NCBI RefSeq assembly: GCF_900129235.1
Contig: NZ_FQUV01000006.1
Location: 186,001-250,000, forward strand
Direction: 5' to 3'
From: Litoreibacter ascidiaceicola
GTDB taxonomy: Bacteria > Pseudomonadota > Alphaproteobacteria > Rhodobacterales > Rhodobacteraceae
Length of the DNA: 64,000 nucleotides
Both the position numbers and the translations under genes were made by a program. The notes under the pieces were generated by a model. It saw only the letters and a program-made list of their open reading frames with translations, was not told the origin of the DNA and made no database searches. This document shows, piece after piece, positions 39,939 to 49,327 of the stretch; within the stretch, counting starts at the first letter, position 1; each line of letters begins with the position of its first letter.

Positions 39939-41114
39939 TCAGACGCGCTCGATTGCCAAGGCGATGCCCTGACCGCCGCCGATGCACATGGTGATCAGCG
40001 CTTTCGACCCTCCGGTCCGCTCCAGTTCATGCAAAGCTTTGACAGTGATGATGGCACCGGTCGCGCCAACAGGGTGGCCTAAAGCAATTGCACCACCGTT
40101 GGGATTCACTTTGGCAGGGTCGAGGCCCAGTTCCTGCGAAACCGCCAGCGCTTGCGCGGCAAAGGCTTCGTTGGACTCGATCACGTCGAAATCGCTGGCT
40201 TTCAGGCCCGAGCGCTTCAGCAGGTTTTGCACCGCTGGAACGGGGCCGATGCCCATGACCTCTGGCCGCACCCCTGCATGGGCGTATCCAATGATCCGTG
40301 CGCGGGGTGTCAGGCCGGATGCCTTTGCCGCGGCTTCCGTGGCCAGCACGACCGCGCCAGCACCATCATTGATGCCGGACGCATTGCCAGCCGTGACGGT
40401 GCCGTCTTTCTGGAACACAGTGCGCAGCCCTGCCAACACCTCAAGCGAGGTCGCCTTCGGGTGCTCGTCCGTATCAAACGGCACCATGTCACGTTTCACG
40501 CGGACTTCGACGGGCACGATCTCGTCCTTGAAGTAACCTGCTTCGATGGCGTGTGCGGCGCGGGTCTGGCTCTCCAGTGCGAAGGCGTCTTGCGCCTCGC
40601 GGGTGATGTTATGTTCCGCCGCAACGTTCTCTGCGGTGATGCCCATATGGCCGGTGCCGAACGGGCAGTTCAAAGCGCCCAGCATCATGTCTTGGGATTT
40701 GATGTCACCCATTTTCTGGCCCCAACGCGCGTCCGGCATGATGTAGGGGGAGCGGCTCATGTTTTCTGCGCCACCCGCAAGTCCGAACTCTGCATCGCCC
40801 AGCATCAGCGACTGGATCACCGAGACAATCGCTTGCACGCCGGAGCCGCAAAGCCGGTTCACGTTCATCGCCGGAACCGTGTCAGGAACACCCGCTTGCA
40901 TAGCGGCGGCGCGGGACAGGTACATATCGCGCGGTTCGGTGTTGATCACGTGGCCGAATGCTACATGCCCGATTTGGGACGGGTCGACCCCCGCCCGCTC
41001 CATCGCGGCTTTCGAAACTGTTGCGCCAAGGTCGATAGGGGGGGTGCTGGCAAGCGCGCCACCAAAGGTGCCGATGGCCGTGCGTGCGCCGCTCAGGATC
41101 ATGATTTCAGTCAT
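39939..41114 (-). CDS. acetyl-CoA C-acyltransferase (thiolase)
   Basis: 391 residues, biosynthetic-type thiolase of the PhaA/BktB group. The active-site Cys is C89 in NRLCGSG; the C-terminal motifs NEAFAAQ, GGAIALGHPVGATG and CIGGGQG carry the His and second Cys. It condenses or cleaves acyl-CoA for polyhydroxybutyrate, ketone or beta-oxidation use; the exact chain preference cannot be read. No phaB or phaC is adjacent. GGACCC-type ribosome site before the ATG. Confidence 0.92.
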   Translation of the reverse strand: MTEIMILSGARTAIGTFGGALASTPPIDLGATVSKAAMERAGVDPSQIGHVAFGHVINTEPRDMYLSRAAAMQAGVPDTVPAMNVNRLCGSGVQAIVSVIQSLMLGDAEFGLAGGAENMSRSPYIMPDARWGQKMGDIKSQDMMLGALNCPFGTGHMGITAENVAAEHNITREAQDAFALESQTRAAHAIEAGYFKDEIVPVEVRVKRDMVPFDTDEHPKATSLEVLAGLRTVFQKDGTVTAGNASGINDGAGAVVLATEAAAKASGLTPRARIIGYAHAGVRPEVMGIGPVPAVQNLLKRSGLKASDFDVIESNEAFAAQALAVSQELGLDPAKVNPNGGAIALGHPVGATGAIITVKALHELERTGGSKALITMCIGGGQGIALAIERV

Positions 41115-41211
41115 TCTGGGTCCTCCGTGTGTGTCGCGCCAACCTTACCGCATTTCTTCACGGGCGTAGAGGTTACGTTGCGTTGTCAAAAATTCGAACG
41201 GTAGCGGTACC

Positions 41212-42027
41212 TCAGCCGTTTTGACGAGGCTCCGTGGTTTGTAAAAACTCGACGGTTCCGTCGGGCAGGATCGCGGCAGCAGTCAGGCAGCCAGTGGAAT
41301 ATCCACCAGTATCCACCGAAATGCGCCCGTCTTCGCAAATAGCGTTCTCCATGACGGTGTGCCCGTGCGCGACCCAGTGTCCGTCAGAGCGCGCCCGACT
41401 CAGGAACTCGGGGTGACCCCACAGTAGAACACGCGAAGACTGGTCGTCGATTGCGCGCCCCGGATCGGTTCCGGCATGGGTGATCATCAGATTTCCAGAC
41501 CTGACCGACATCGGTAGGGAACGTACCCAATCTTCTACTTGGTCGCCCATTTGCGCGCGCAAAGCAGCGGCGATGGCCCCGGAGGTCGCGGGCCAATCAG
41601 CCTCGTCAGGAAGGTCGATACCGAAGCTGGCCAGCGTTTGCGCCGCACCGTTCCGGAACCACCTTGCATGCCTGGCTTCTGGAGCGTCAAGAAAGTCGAG
41701 CATCATCTGCTCGTGATTGCCAAGGATACAGGTTACGTTCTGCGGAAACTCGCTTGCCAACTCGTGCAGCCGCGTCAGGACGGCGGAGCTTGACGGTCCG
41801 CGGTCGACATAGTCGCCGACGAAGACCAACTTGGGATCGTTAAGATCCAACGAGCCGATAACATGGTCGATTTGCTCTAGAATATGTTCCAGCAAATCGA
41901 GCGTTCCGTGTAGGTCACCCACCACGAAATGGGCTGAGGTCGGGTTAGGCCGTGAGACGTTCCGCCCGTCAGAATGCTCCTGAGTGGCGGCTTTCTTGCC
42001 TTTGAAAAAAGAACGCAGCAGGTTCAT
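41212..42027 (-). CDS. serine/threonine phosphatase-type metallophosphoesterase
   Basis: 271 residues. The PPP-family motifs are complete: GDLHGT, GDYVDRGPSSS and LGNHEQMM, then THAGTDP and HGHTV, which bind two metal ions. Members act as protein phosphatases or on diadenosine tetraphosphate (ApaH-like); the sequence does not decide. The start is the ATG at 42027 (MNLLRSFF); the longer frame enters the epimerase promoter. Cytoplasmic. Confidence 0.88.
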   Translation of the reverse strand: MNLLRSFFKGKKAATQEHSDGRNVSRPNPTSAHFVVGDLHGTLDLLEHILEQIDHVIGSLDLNDPKLVFVGDYVDRGPSSSAVLTRLHELASEFPQNVTCILGNHEQMMLDFLDAPEARHARWFRNGAAQTLASFGIDLPDEADWPATSGAIAAALRAQMGDQVEDWVRSLPMSVRSGNLMITHAGTDPGRAIDDQSSRVLLWGHPEFLSRARSDGHWVAHGHTVMENAICEDGRISVDTGGYSTGCLTAAAILPDGTVEFLQTTEPRQNG

Positions 42028-42188
42028 TGGGCTACTCTCGGTTGGGTGCCTTACAGTTGGTGGCCTCAACGGCGAAATGCAAGCGAAACAGGGGCAACGG
42101 CACCAACTCGCGGAAAGTCGCACTTTTTTCGGGTTTGACCTGATCGTCAAATTGGCAGACGTAATATTGAACGCAGGGAGTACCCATC

Positions 42189-43208
42189 ATGACAGCTAAG
42201 AAACGCACCGCACTGGTCACCGGATCGGCAGGGTTCATTGGCTACCATGTTGCGGCCCGTTTGCTGGCGGAGGGCTTCAAGGTCGTGGGCTTCGACGGCA
42301 TGACGGATTACTATGATGTGACGCTGAAGCAGCGACGCCATCAGATGCTGTCCCAATCCCCGAATTTCACACCGATCGAAGGTTTGTTGGAAACGGACGG
42401 ATTGGTCATGGGCATCATGTCTGACCACAAGCCGGACGTTGTTATCCATCTTGCCGCGCAAGCCGGTGTCCGGTGGTCCATCGAAAACCCGCGCGCTTAT
42501 GTCGACGCCAATCTGATCGGGGCGTTCAATGTATTGGAGGCTGTGCGGGCGTATCCGTGTGAACATCTGTTGATGGCGTCCACGTCGTCGATCTACGGTG
42601 CAAATACCGTCATGCCTTATGAGGAAACCCACAAGGTCGACACTCAGATGAGCTTCTACGCCGCCACCAAAAAGGCGAATGAGGCAATGGCCCATTCCTA
42701 TTCCCACCTGTACGACATGCCCGTGACGATGTTCCGCTTTTTCACGGTGTATGGTCCTTGGGGGCGGCCTGACATGGCGTTGTTCAAATTCACCAAGGCG
42801 ATACTCGAAGGGACTTCGATTGACGTCTACAACCACGGCGATATGAGCCGCGATTTCACCTATATTGACGACTTGGTGGAAGGTATCCGGCTGCTGGTCG
42901 ACACTCCCCCGGAACGCTCCGAAGGTAAGGTCGAGGACGGTGACAGCCTGTCACCCGTCGCCGCGTGGCGCGCCGTCAATATCGGCAATGGTGAGCCGGT
43001 TCAGTTGATGGCATTCATTGAGGCGATTGAAGCGGCGACGGGCCATGAAGCAAAGAAAAACTTCATGGATATGCAGCCCGGCGACGTGCCCGCAACATGG
43101 GCCGAGGCTGATCTACTAAAACGCCTGACGGGGTATCAGCCAAAAACCGATATGCGCACGGGTGTTGCCCGCTTTGTCGAATGGTATCGCGATTACTATC
43201 AGGTCTAG
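42189..43208 (+). CDS. UDP-glucuronate 4-epimerase-type NAD-dependent epimerase
   Basis: 339 residues. Extended SDR with GSAGFIG at the NAD site, HLAAQAGVRWSIENP and the YxxxK pair in SFYAATKKANE, then RFFTVYGPWGRPDMALF, which is characteristic of the UDP-glucuronate epimerase group (LpsL, CapI). It would supply UDP-galacturonate for surface polysaccharide. No other polysaccharide genes are nearby. Its end overlaps the convergent DUF2585 gene by 4 bp. Confidence 0.92.
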   Translation: MTAKKRTALVTGSAGFIGYHVAARLLAEGFKVVGFDGMTDYYDVTLKQRRHQMLSQSPNFTPIEGLLETDGLVMGIMSDHKPDVVIHLAAQAGVRWSIENPRAYVDANLIGAFNVLEAVRAYPCEHLLMASTSSIYGANTVMPYEETHKVDTQMSFYAATKKANEAMAHSYSHLYDMPVTMFRFFTVYGPWGRPDMALFKFTKAILEGTSIDVYNHGDMSRDFTYIDDLVEGIRLLVDTPPERSEGKVEDGDSLSPVAAWRAVNIGNGEPVQLMAFIEAIEAATGHEAKKNFMDMQPGDVPATWAEADLLKRLTGYQPKTDMRTGVARFVEWYRDYYQV

Positions 43209-43765
43209 CCCGCTGCCTGCCATTCGCGGATGGCATCCAGCGGATAGAGCAGCATGATAATATTGAGCGCTAACCCGTCACGGATCGCCGCCATCACGAC
43301 CACTTCGGCGATGATCACGATGGCGACGCTCACCCAAACAGGAACGCGCCGTGCGAGCCAGAAACCGGCCCACATCGCGATAATATCGAAGACCGAGTTC
43401 AAAACGCTGTCGCCGTAGTAATCCAGCGCAATCGTCACCTCGCGGTAGCGGTTGATGACGGCGTCGGTGTTCTCGAGAATTTCCCAAGCGGCTTCAATCA
43501 GGGTGGCGATGGCGAGGCGCCAGCCAATGTCGATGCGCCGCGCGACAAGCCATAACAGGAAGTAGAAGATGAACCCGTGCAGCAGATGCGAGGGCGTGTA
43601 CCAGTCCGAGATATGCTGGGAGTTCTCGGAACTCATGGTCTCCAGATGCAGCAGCTTGATGTAGCCGCATTTGCACATCGGGACACGGCCCATCCAAAGC
43701 AGGATGAGTGCCGTGGCGACAAGGATGCCGAAGGTGATCCAGTAGGGAAGGTAACGCTTGCTCAT
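43205..43765 (-). CDS. DUF2585-family membrane protein
   Basis: 186 residues with four or five hydrophobic helices. It fits the UPF0314/DUF2585 family of alphaproteobacterial inner-membrane proteins, with conserved CKCGYIKLLH, DWYTPSHLLHGF and EAAWEILENTD segments rich in His and acidic residues. Function unknown. The start is the ATG at 43765; a TTG 21 bp upstream is possible. Confidence 0.82.
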   Translation of the reverse strand: MSKRYLPYWITFGILVATALILLWMGRVPMCKCGYIKLLHLETMSSENSQHISDWYTPSHLLHGFIFYFLLWLVARRIDIGWRLAIATLIEAAWEILENTDAVINRYREVTIALDYYGDSVLNSVFDIIAMWAGFWLARRVPVWVSVAIVIIAEVVVMAAIRDGLALNIIMLLYPLDAIREWQAAG

Positions 43766-43857
43766 GAAGCGCACGGAATCACGCAAGCGGTAGGGGTGTA
43801 AAGCCTTTTCTGTATCATGAACTTGCCCGCGCCACGGCGTCGTGCCACGGTCGCCTG

Positions 43858-45426
43858 ATGAATTCTTTAGATATCTTTGCCCCGTTCTCTACGGCAGAAC
43901 AGAAACTCATCGACGACGCGACAAACCCCGAGCGCACCAGCGTCGGGGATGGAAACTTGCCCAAGGCCGCTGACCCCGAACAGACCATCAGGGGCGAGTT
44001 AATCCGGCATTTGCTGTTGGGATTCGACGCGCTTCACGACAAGGGTATCCGCCTACGCGGGGCGTGGATCAGCGGGACGCTCGATTTGCAGGGATGCGAT
44101 TGCGAGCGGGATATTTCGCTGTCGCATTGCCATCTGAGCAATCCGATCAATCTCGTTAATGCGCGTCTGCGCGGGCTGCATCTATCGGCGTGCTATCTGA
44201 CCGGATTATCTGCCGACAACACGTCGTTTTCAGGGTCGGTTTATATCAGGGCAGGCACCATCGTCATGGGCGAGATTTCCATGGCGGGCGCGCGGATCAG
44301 CGGCGATCTGCAAATATGCGACGCGACCATCGAAAGCCCCACGCAAGACGCCATCTTCGCGCCGTCCTTGCGGGTGGAAGGCTCGGTATTTCTGGGCAAC
44401 TATCCCTATGCCAACAGCGTGACAGAGCTGCACGCGACGGGGCTTTTGTTCTTTTCGTCGGCGCGGGTCGAGCACGATTTTTTCATCACCAACACCTCGA
44501 TCAGCCTGCCGCAGAATGACGTCATTGCGGCCCCCGTTTTCGACCCCAGCGAGGAGCATGGCTACGGCATGGCATTGAGCCTCGCGCGGGCGCGGATTAA
44601 CGGCATCCTGTATATGACCGACAACCATATCACGAAGGGCATGGTAAATCTGGCCGCCGCCGAAGTGGCGCGTTTCAGGGATGAACCTGTGGGGCCCGGG
44701 GCGGCCTATCCGATCAGGCTCGACGGGTTCCGCTACAGCGATTTTTCCCGCCATGTGGATACCAAGATCTCGGCGCGTCTGGACTGGCTGGCGCGCAAGC
44801 CTGATGACATGCCGTTCACCTCGCAACCCTACGAGCAGCTTGCGACCGTGCTGCAATCGCTAGGTCACCGCAAAGATGCCCGCTCGGTTCTGATGCGCAA
44901 GGAGCGCCTTTTGCGCGCGGAAGATCGTCGTCTGATGGCGGAGCGAGGAGTAACCGGTCCGCGACGAGCTTTGGCACGGGTGGCGGATGATTTTCTGCGG
45001 TGGAGCATCGGCTACGGCTACAGACCCGGCAGGGCCGTGGTGGTGGCTATCTTGATGATCGTCTCGCTTGGCGTGTTCTTCCAGCGGACTTGGGATGCGG
45101 GGGACATGGCCCCGAACGCGGCCCCTATTCTGGTGTCACAAGACTGGGTCTCCGCGACCCGGACGCATCCTGAAAACCCTGCGGTGTTCTGGTCCGCCCC
45201 CGGTCAGGGCGGGCAGGATTGGGAGACGTTCAACGCCTTCGCCTACGCCGCGGATGTCGTTATTCCACTGGTGAATTTCGGACAAGAGGGCGCTTGGGCG
45301 CCGTCCACCTCACGCTCCCCGCTGGGCAAGATCGCGTGGTGGGTGCGGTGGTTTGCCAAGTCCATCGGCTGGATCGTGGCAGCGCTGGGCGCGGGCGCGA
45401 TCACGGGCTTGATCCGCAAGGATTAA
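43858..45426 (+). CDS. membrane protein with beta-helix-like repeats, function unknown
   Basis: 522 residues. Residues about 60-300 show short repeating units (RLRGAWISGTLDLQGC, ARISGDLQICDATI, LRVEGSVFLGN, ARINGILYMTDN), suggesting a pentapeptide-like right-handed beta-helix. A helical segment (about 315-375) leads to a membrane helix (GRAVVVAILMIVSLGVFF), a loop with FNAFAYAADVVIPLVNFGQE, and a second helix (IGWIVAALGAGAITGLI). The same two-helix tail occurs in actinobacterial proteins labelled 'membrane-associated oxidoreductase', a name without evidence here. There is no signal peptide, so the repeats are probably cytoplasmic. Followed by a terminator shared with serA. Confidence 0.8.
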   Translation: MNSLDIFAPFSTAEQKLIDDATNPERTSVGDGNLPKAADPEQTIRGELIRHLLLGFDALHDKGIRLRGAWISGTLDLQGCDCERDISLSHCHLSNPINLVNARLRGLHLSACYLTGLSADNTSFSGSVYIRAGTIVMGEISMAGARISGDLQICDATIESPTQDAIFAPSLRVEGSVFLGNYPYANSVTELHATGLLFFSSARVEHDFFITNTSISLPQNDVIAAPVFDPSEEHGYGMALSLARARINGILYMTDNHITKGMVNLAAAEVARFRDEPVGPGAAYPIRLDGFRYSDFSRHVDTKISARLDWLARKPDDMPFTSQPYEQLATVLQSLGHRKDARSVLMRKERLLRAEDRRLMAERGVTGPRRALARVADDFLRWSIGYGYRPGRAVVVAILMIVSLGVFFQRTWDAGDMAPNAAPILVSQDWVSATRTHPENPAVFWSAPGQGGQDWETFNAFAYAADVVIPLVNFGQEGAWAPSTSRSPLGKIAWWVRWFAKSIGWIVAALGAGAITGLIRKD

Positions 45427-45438
45427 ACGCCAACGAAA

Positions 45439-45467
45439 AACGCCGCCACCCTAAAGGCAGCGGCGTT
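45439..45467 (-). terminator. terminator of serA, possibly bidirectional
   Basis: AACGCCGC and GCGGCGTT form a perfect 8-bp stem around a 13-base loop. On the minus strand the stem runs into GTTTTT, a good T-tract downstream of serA. On the plus strand only TTAAAA follows. Confidence 0.75.
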
Positions 45468-45488
45468 AAAATGCGTGGCGAGTGAAGA

Positions 45489-47084
45489 TTATGCCACGTC
45501 GAAATGCAGTGTTTTCACCTGTCTGAACATGCCAGTATCCGTCAGTTTCTTGAGGACCGGTGCTGGTACGGGTTCATCGACATACAGCAGCGCAATCGCA
45601 CCTTTGCCGGCGGATGAACGGCCCAATGTGAAGTTGGCGATGTTCACCCCGTTCTCGCCCATGGTCTGGCCCAACGTGCCGATGATGCCAGGGACATCTT
45701 CGTTGGTGGTATAGAGCATGTGCTCCCCGATCTCAGCGTCGATGTTGATGCCTTTGATCTGGATGAAGCGAGGTTTGCCGTCGGAGAACACAGTGCCTGC
45801 AATCGACCGCTCGCGTTTGTCGGTGACAACGGTCAGCTTGACATAGCCGTCAAATACACCGGATTTGTCCTGCGTCGTGGTCGAAATTTTTACACCACGC
45901 TCCTTCGCGATAACCTGCGCCGACACCATATTCACATCTGGATTGGTAGCCTTCATGATGCCTGCCACCGCAGCGCAATTCAGCGCCTCCAGATTCATTT
46001 GGGACACGTTGCCGTTATAGGTGATCTGGATTTCCTTCATCGCCTCGTCGGTCATCTGGCCGATGAACGCACCAAGGTGTTCGGACAATTTTACCCATGG
46101 TCCCATGACTTTAGCCTCTTCCGCCGTGACGGAGGGCATGTTCAGCGCATTGGAAACCGCACCGGTCAAAAGGTAGTCGGACATCTGCTCGGCCACTTGC
46201 AGGGCGACGTTCTCCTGTGCCTCCGTGGTGGCCGCACCTAGGTGCGGGGTTACGACGACGTTGGGCAGGTTGAACAGCGGGCTATCGGTTGCGGGCTCAA
46301 CCTCGAACACGTCGAAGGCGGCACCTGCGACCTTGCCGGATTTCAGCGCGTCAGCCAGCGCGGCCTCGTCCACCAGACCGCCACGGGCGCAGTTGATGAT
46401 GCGCACGCCGTCTTTCATCTTGGCGATGTTTTCCTTGGAAATCATGCCGCGTGTCTTGTCTGTTGCGGGCACGTGGAGCGTGATGAAATCGGAGCGTTTG
46501 AACAACTCGTCGAGCTCCACTTTGGTCACGTTCAGCTTCTCGGCGCGTTCCTCGGAGAGGAAGGGATCATACGCAATCACCTTCATTTTAAGGCCAACGC
46601 CGCGTTCGCAGACGATACCGCCAATGTTGCCCGCGCCGATGACACCAAGGGTTTTACCGGTCAGCTCTACCCCCATGAACTTTGATTTTTCCCACTTGCC
46701 TGCATGGGTGGACGCGGACGCCTCGGGGATTTGACGGGCCACGGCGAACATCATCGCGATGGCGTGTTCGGCGGTGGTGATCATGTTTCCGAACGGGGTG
46801 TTCATCACGATGATCCCCTTTTTCGACGCGGCAGGAATGTCGACATTGTCGACACCGATGCCAGCGCGGCCAATGACCTTCAGATTGGTTGCTGCGGCGA
46901 TCACTTTCTCGGTCGCCTTGGTGGCGGACCGGATGGCGAGGCCGTCATATTGGTCGATGATCGACAGCAGCTTTTCCTTGTCTTTGCCAAGCTCTGGCAT
47001 GAAGTCCACGTCGATGCCGCGGTCGCGGAAAATCTGGACGGCGGTCTCGGAGAGTTTGTCGGATACGAGTACTTTGGGGGCCAT
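45489..47084 (-). CDS. serA: D-3-phosphoglycerate dehydrogenase
   Basis: 531 residues, the long form. It has the lid/substrate domain, NAD-binding GVIGAGNIGGIVCERG, catalytic region NCARGGLVDE and VTPHLGAAT, an intervening domain (about 320-450) and a C-terminal ACT domain (VPGIIGTLGQTMGENGVNIA) likely to sense serine. It oxidises 3-phosphoglycerate in the first step of serine synthesis. It follows serC with a 72-bp gap on the same strand and is probably in the same transcript. Confidence 0.96.
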   Translation of the reverse strand: MAPKVLVSDKLSETAVQIFRDRGIDVDFMPELGKDKEKLLSIIDQYDGLAIRSATKATEKVIAAATNLKVIGRAGIGVDNVDIPAASKKGIIVMNTPFGNMITTAEHAIAMMFAVARQIPEASASTHAGKWEKSKFMGVELTGKTLGVIGAGNIGGIVCERGVGLKMKVIAYDPFLSEERAEKLNVTKVELDELFKRSDFITLHVPATDKTRGMISKENIAKMKDGVRIINCARGGLVDEAALADALKSGKVAGAAFDVFEVEPATDSPLFNLPNVVVTPHLGAATTEAQENVALQVAEQMSDYLLTGAVSNALNMPSVTAEEAKVMGPWVKLSEHLGAFIGQMTDEAMKEIQITYNGNVSQMNLEALNCAAVAGIMKATNPDVNMVSAQVIAKERGVKISTTTQDKSGVFDGYVKLTVVTDKRERSIAGTVFSDGKPRFIQIKGINIDAEIGEHMLYTTNEDVPGIIGTLGQTMGENGVNIANFTLGRSSAGKGAIALLYVDEPVPAPVLKKLTDTGMFRQVKTLHFDVA

Positions 47085-47156
47085 GATGGGCTCCTATATT
47101 TTGCGGTATGATTTACGTCGGCTTTGCGTCGGCAAAGCGTATGGCACGAAACGGGT

Positions 47157-48296
47157 TTAGGACTTGATCTCGGCCTCGAAGGCGTAGGCGAGCCACGGAA
47201 GCATTGCTTCGATGTCGGAGGTTTCGACCGTGGCACCGCACCAGATGCGCAGACCCGGAGGCGCGTCGCGGTAAGCACCGATGTCGAGCGCTACGTTTTC
47301 CGACTCCAGACGCTTGGCAATCGCCTTGGCAAATGCCGCGCCGTCGTTGATGCGGTCGTCGGTGAACTTCAGACACACGGAGGTGTTGGAGCGGGTCGCT
47401 GGGTCGGTGGCGAGGAAGTCGATCCAGTCATGCGCCGCGACGAAATCGGTGATTGCCGCGGTGTTGGCATCGGCCCGCGCGATAAGGCCTTTGAGACCGC
47501 CCACGGATTTCGCCCAGTCGAGCGCGAAGAGGTAATCCTCGACACACAGCATGGAGGGCGTGTTGATCGTGGCACCCGTGAATATGCCGTCGATCAGCTT
47601 GCCACCTTTGGTCAGGCGGAAGATTTTTGGCAGGGGCCACGCGGGTGTGTAGCTTTCCAGACGCTCCACGGCGCGGGGCGACAGGATCAGGACGCCATGC
47701 GCGCCTTCGCCGCCCAGCACTTTCTGCCAGCTGAAGGTGGTGACATCCAAACGGTCCCACGGAAGGTCCGTCGCGAAAGCGGCGGAGGTGGCGTCGCACA
47801 GGGTCAAACCGGCCCGTTCGGCTGGAATAGAGTCTCTCGACGAAACGCGCACGCCGGAGGTGGTGCCGTTCCATGTGAAGCAGACGTCGTTGTCGAAGTT
47901 CACTTTGGCGAAGTCGACGATCTCGCCGTAATCGGCGGTGGTGACTTTGGCGTCGATCTTCAACTGCTTGACCACGTCGGTGACCCAGCCAGCGCCGAAG
48001 GATTCCCATGCGAGCATTTCCACGGGGCGTTCGCCCAGCAGGTTCCACATGGCCATCTCATACGCGCCGGTGTCGGAGGCGGGCACGATGCCGATTTTGT
48101 AGTCGGCGGGGATGCCCAGCACCTCGCGGGTGGTCTCGATCGCGGCAAGCAGCTTGGCTTTGCCGACAGCGGCACGGTGCGAGCGACCCAGAGGGGCGTC
48201 GGACAGTTTATCGAGCGTGAAAGTGGGGGGTTTGGCACAGGGGCCGGAGGAAAAGCGTGGATTCGTCGGCTTGGTGGCCGGAGCTTTCGTAGTCAT
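47157..48296 (-). CDS. serC: phosphoserine aminotransferase
   Basis: 379 residues. Class V PLP enzyme converting 3-phosphohydroxypyruvate to phosphoserine. The PLP lysine is in [15 protein letters not shown]; the N-terminus has [13 protein letters not shown], the alphaproteobacterial type. The start at 48296 follows an AAGGG ribosome site by 8 bp; an in-frame longer reading runs through the structured leader and is rejected. The leader matches the known serC RNA motif. Confidence 0.95.
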   Translation of the reverse strand: MTTKAPATKPTNPRFSSGPCAKPPTFTLDKLSDAPLGRSHRAAVGKAKLLAAIETTREVLGIPADYKIGIVPASDTGAYEMAMWNLLGERPVEMLAWESFGAGWVTDVVKQLKIDAKVTTADYGEIVDFAKVNFDNDVCFTWNGTTSGVRVSSRDSIPAERAGLTLCDATSAAFATDLPWDRLDVTTFSWQKVLGGEGAHGVLILSPRAVERLESYTPAWPLPKIFRLTKGGKLIDGIFTGATINTPSMLCVEDYLFALDWAKSVGGLKGLIARADANTAAITDFVAAHDWIDFLATDPATRSNTSVCLKFTDDRINDGAAFAKAIAKRLESENVALDIGAYRDAPPGLRIWCGATVETSDIEAMLPWLAYAFEAEIKS

Positions 48297-48385
48297 AATG
48301 TCTACCCTTACAGATATATTGCCTCTCGTTGGGGAGAGGTGTCCCACTGGCGTCACTACGGAAGGGCGCGGGCTTTCACAATAGA
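48297..48385 (-). ncRNA. serC RNA-like cis-regulatory leader
   Basis: On the serC strand a hairpin CCTCTC / GAGAGG (48339-48334 with 48327-48322, loop of 6) lies before the start codon. Upstream CCCTT (48366-48362) is complementary to the Shine-Dalgarno AAGGG (48309-48305), so the two could enclose the hairpin and hide the ribosome site. A serC RNA motif upstream of serC in alphaproteobacteria has been described from comparative genomics; the ligand, if any, is not established. The match is from memory and pairing by eye. Confidence 0.6.
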
Positions 48386-48454
48386 GAAAACGTCGCTATA
48401 GCGCCGCTTGAGTGATTATTTGCGACATGCTTCTCCACGATAGGAAACTTCCCA

Positions 48455-49327
48455 ATGTTCGTAGCGACCCTTCTTTGCGATCCGTCCACCCCCAAACTGG
48501 ACGCGGCTTTGCCTGTAAATCTGCGCAATGCGTGGGGCGGGGGGGATGTGATCTGGTTAATGCCGGATGTGGCGGCGGAGTTTGCTTTAGCGAGCGTTCC
48601 AGCGAATTTCGACGTGGTGTGGGAGGAGTGTCAGGCGCTGGGCGTGGATCTGGTGATCCAGCCGATGGAGGGGCGGCGCAAGAAGATGCTGCTGGCCGAC
48701 ATGGACAGCACGATGATCCAGCAGGAATGTATTGACGAATTGGCCGACGAGGCAGGCGTTGGCGCGCGTGTGGCGGATATTACGGCGCGGGCGATGAACG
48801 GGGAGCTGGATTTCGAGGCTGCTTTGAAAGAGCGTGTGGGGTTGCTGGAAGGGCTGGATTCCGGTGTAATAGAGACTGTTTTGGCGACACGGATCACCTA
48901 TATGCCCGGAGGAAAAGAGCTGGTAGCGACGATGAAGGCCAATGGCGGCTATGCGGCGCTGGTGTCTGGCGGGTTTACGGCATTCACGGCCTCGGTCGCG
49001 GCGGCGCTGGGATTTGACGAGAACCGCGCGAATACATTGCTGGAAGAGGGTGGCAAGCTGACAGGGCAGGTGGCTATGCCGATTCTTGGGCGCGAGGCGA
49101 AGGTGCAGGCGTTGGAAGAAATCTCGACGCGGTTGAGGATTTCAGAGGCTGACGTGCTGGCCGTAGGAGACGGTGCCAATGATCTTGGCATGTTGCAACG
49201 TGCAGGCGCGGGCGTGGCGCTACACGCAAAACCGACGGTGCAGGCGCAGGCAAAGATACGGGTGAACCACGGGGATTTGACCGCGCTTCTGTTCCTGCAA
49301 GGCTACGCGGTGAGCGATTTCGCCTAG
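48455..49327 (+). CDS. serB: phosphoserine phosphatase
   Basis: 290 residues. HAD motif I is LADMDSTMIQQECIDELA; motif II VSGGFTAF and motif III/IV AVGDGANDLGMLQ are intact. It dephosphorylates phosphoserine, the last step after SerA and SerC. The N-terminal ~80 residues are a regulatory domain shorter than the tandem ACT of mycobacterial SerB. Divergent from serC, so the whole pathway is in one locus. Its stop overlaps that of the hydratase gene by 4 bp. Confidence 0.95.
   Translation: MFVATLLCDPSTPKLDAALPVNLRNAWGGGDVIWLMPDVAAEFALASVPANFDVVWEECQALGVDLVIQPMEGRRKKMLLADMDSTMIQQECIDELADEAGVGARVADITARAMNGELDFEAALKERVGLLEGLDSGVIETVLATRITYMPGGKELVATMKANGGYAALVSGGFTAFTASVAAALGFDENRANTLLEEGGKLTGQVAMPILGREAKVQALEEISTRLRISEADVLAVGDGANDLGMLQRAGAGVALHAKPTVQAQAKIRVNHGDLTALLFLQGYAVSDFA

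Noticed and set aside
47124-48401. 425-codon open frame on the plus strand opposite serC
   Set aside because: It is antisense to a clear serC. Its translation is rich in Gly/Arg/His with no recognisable domain, and it also runs through the serC leader. Typical shadow of a GC-rich gene.
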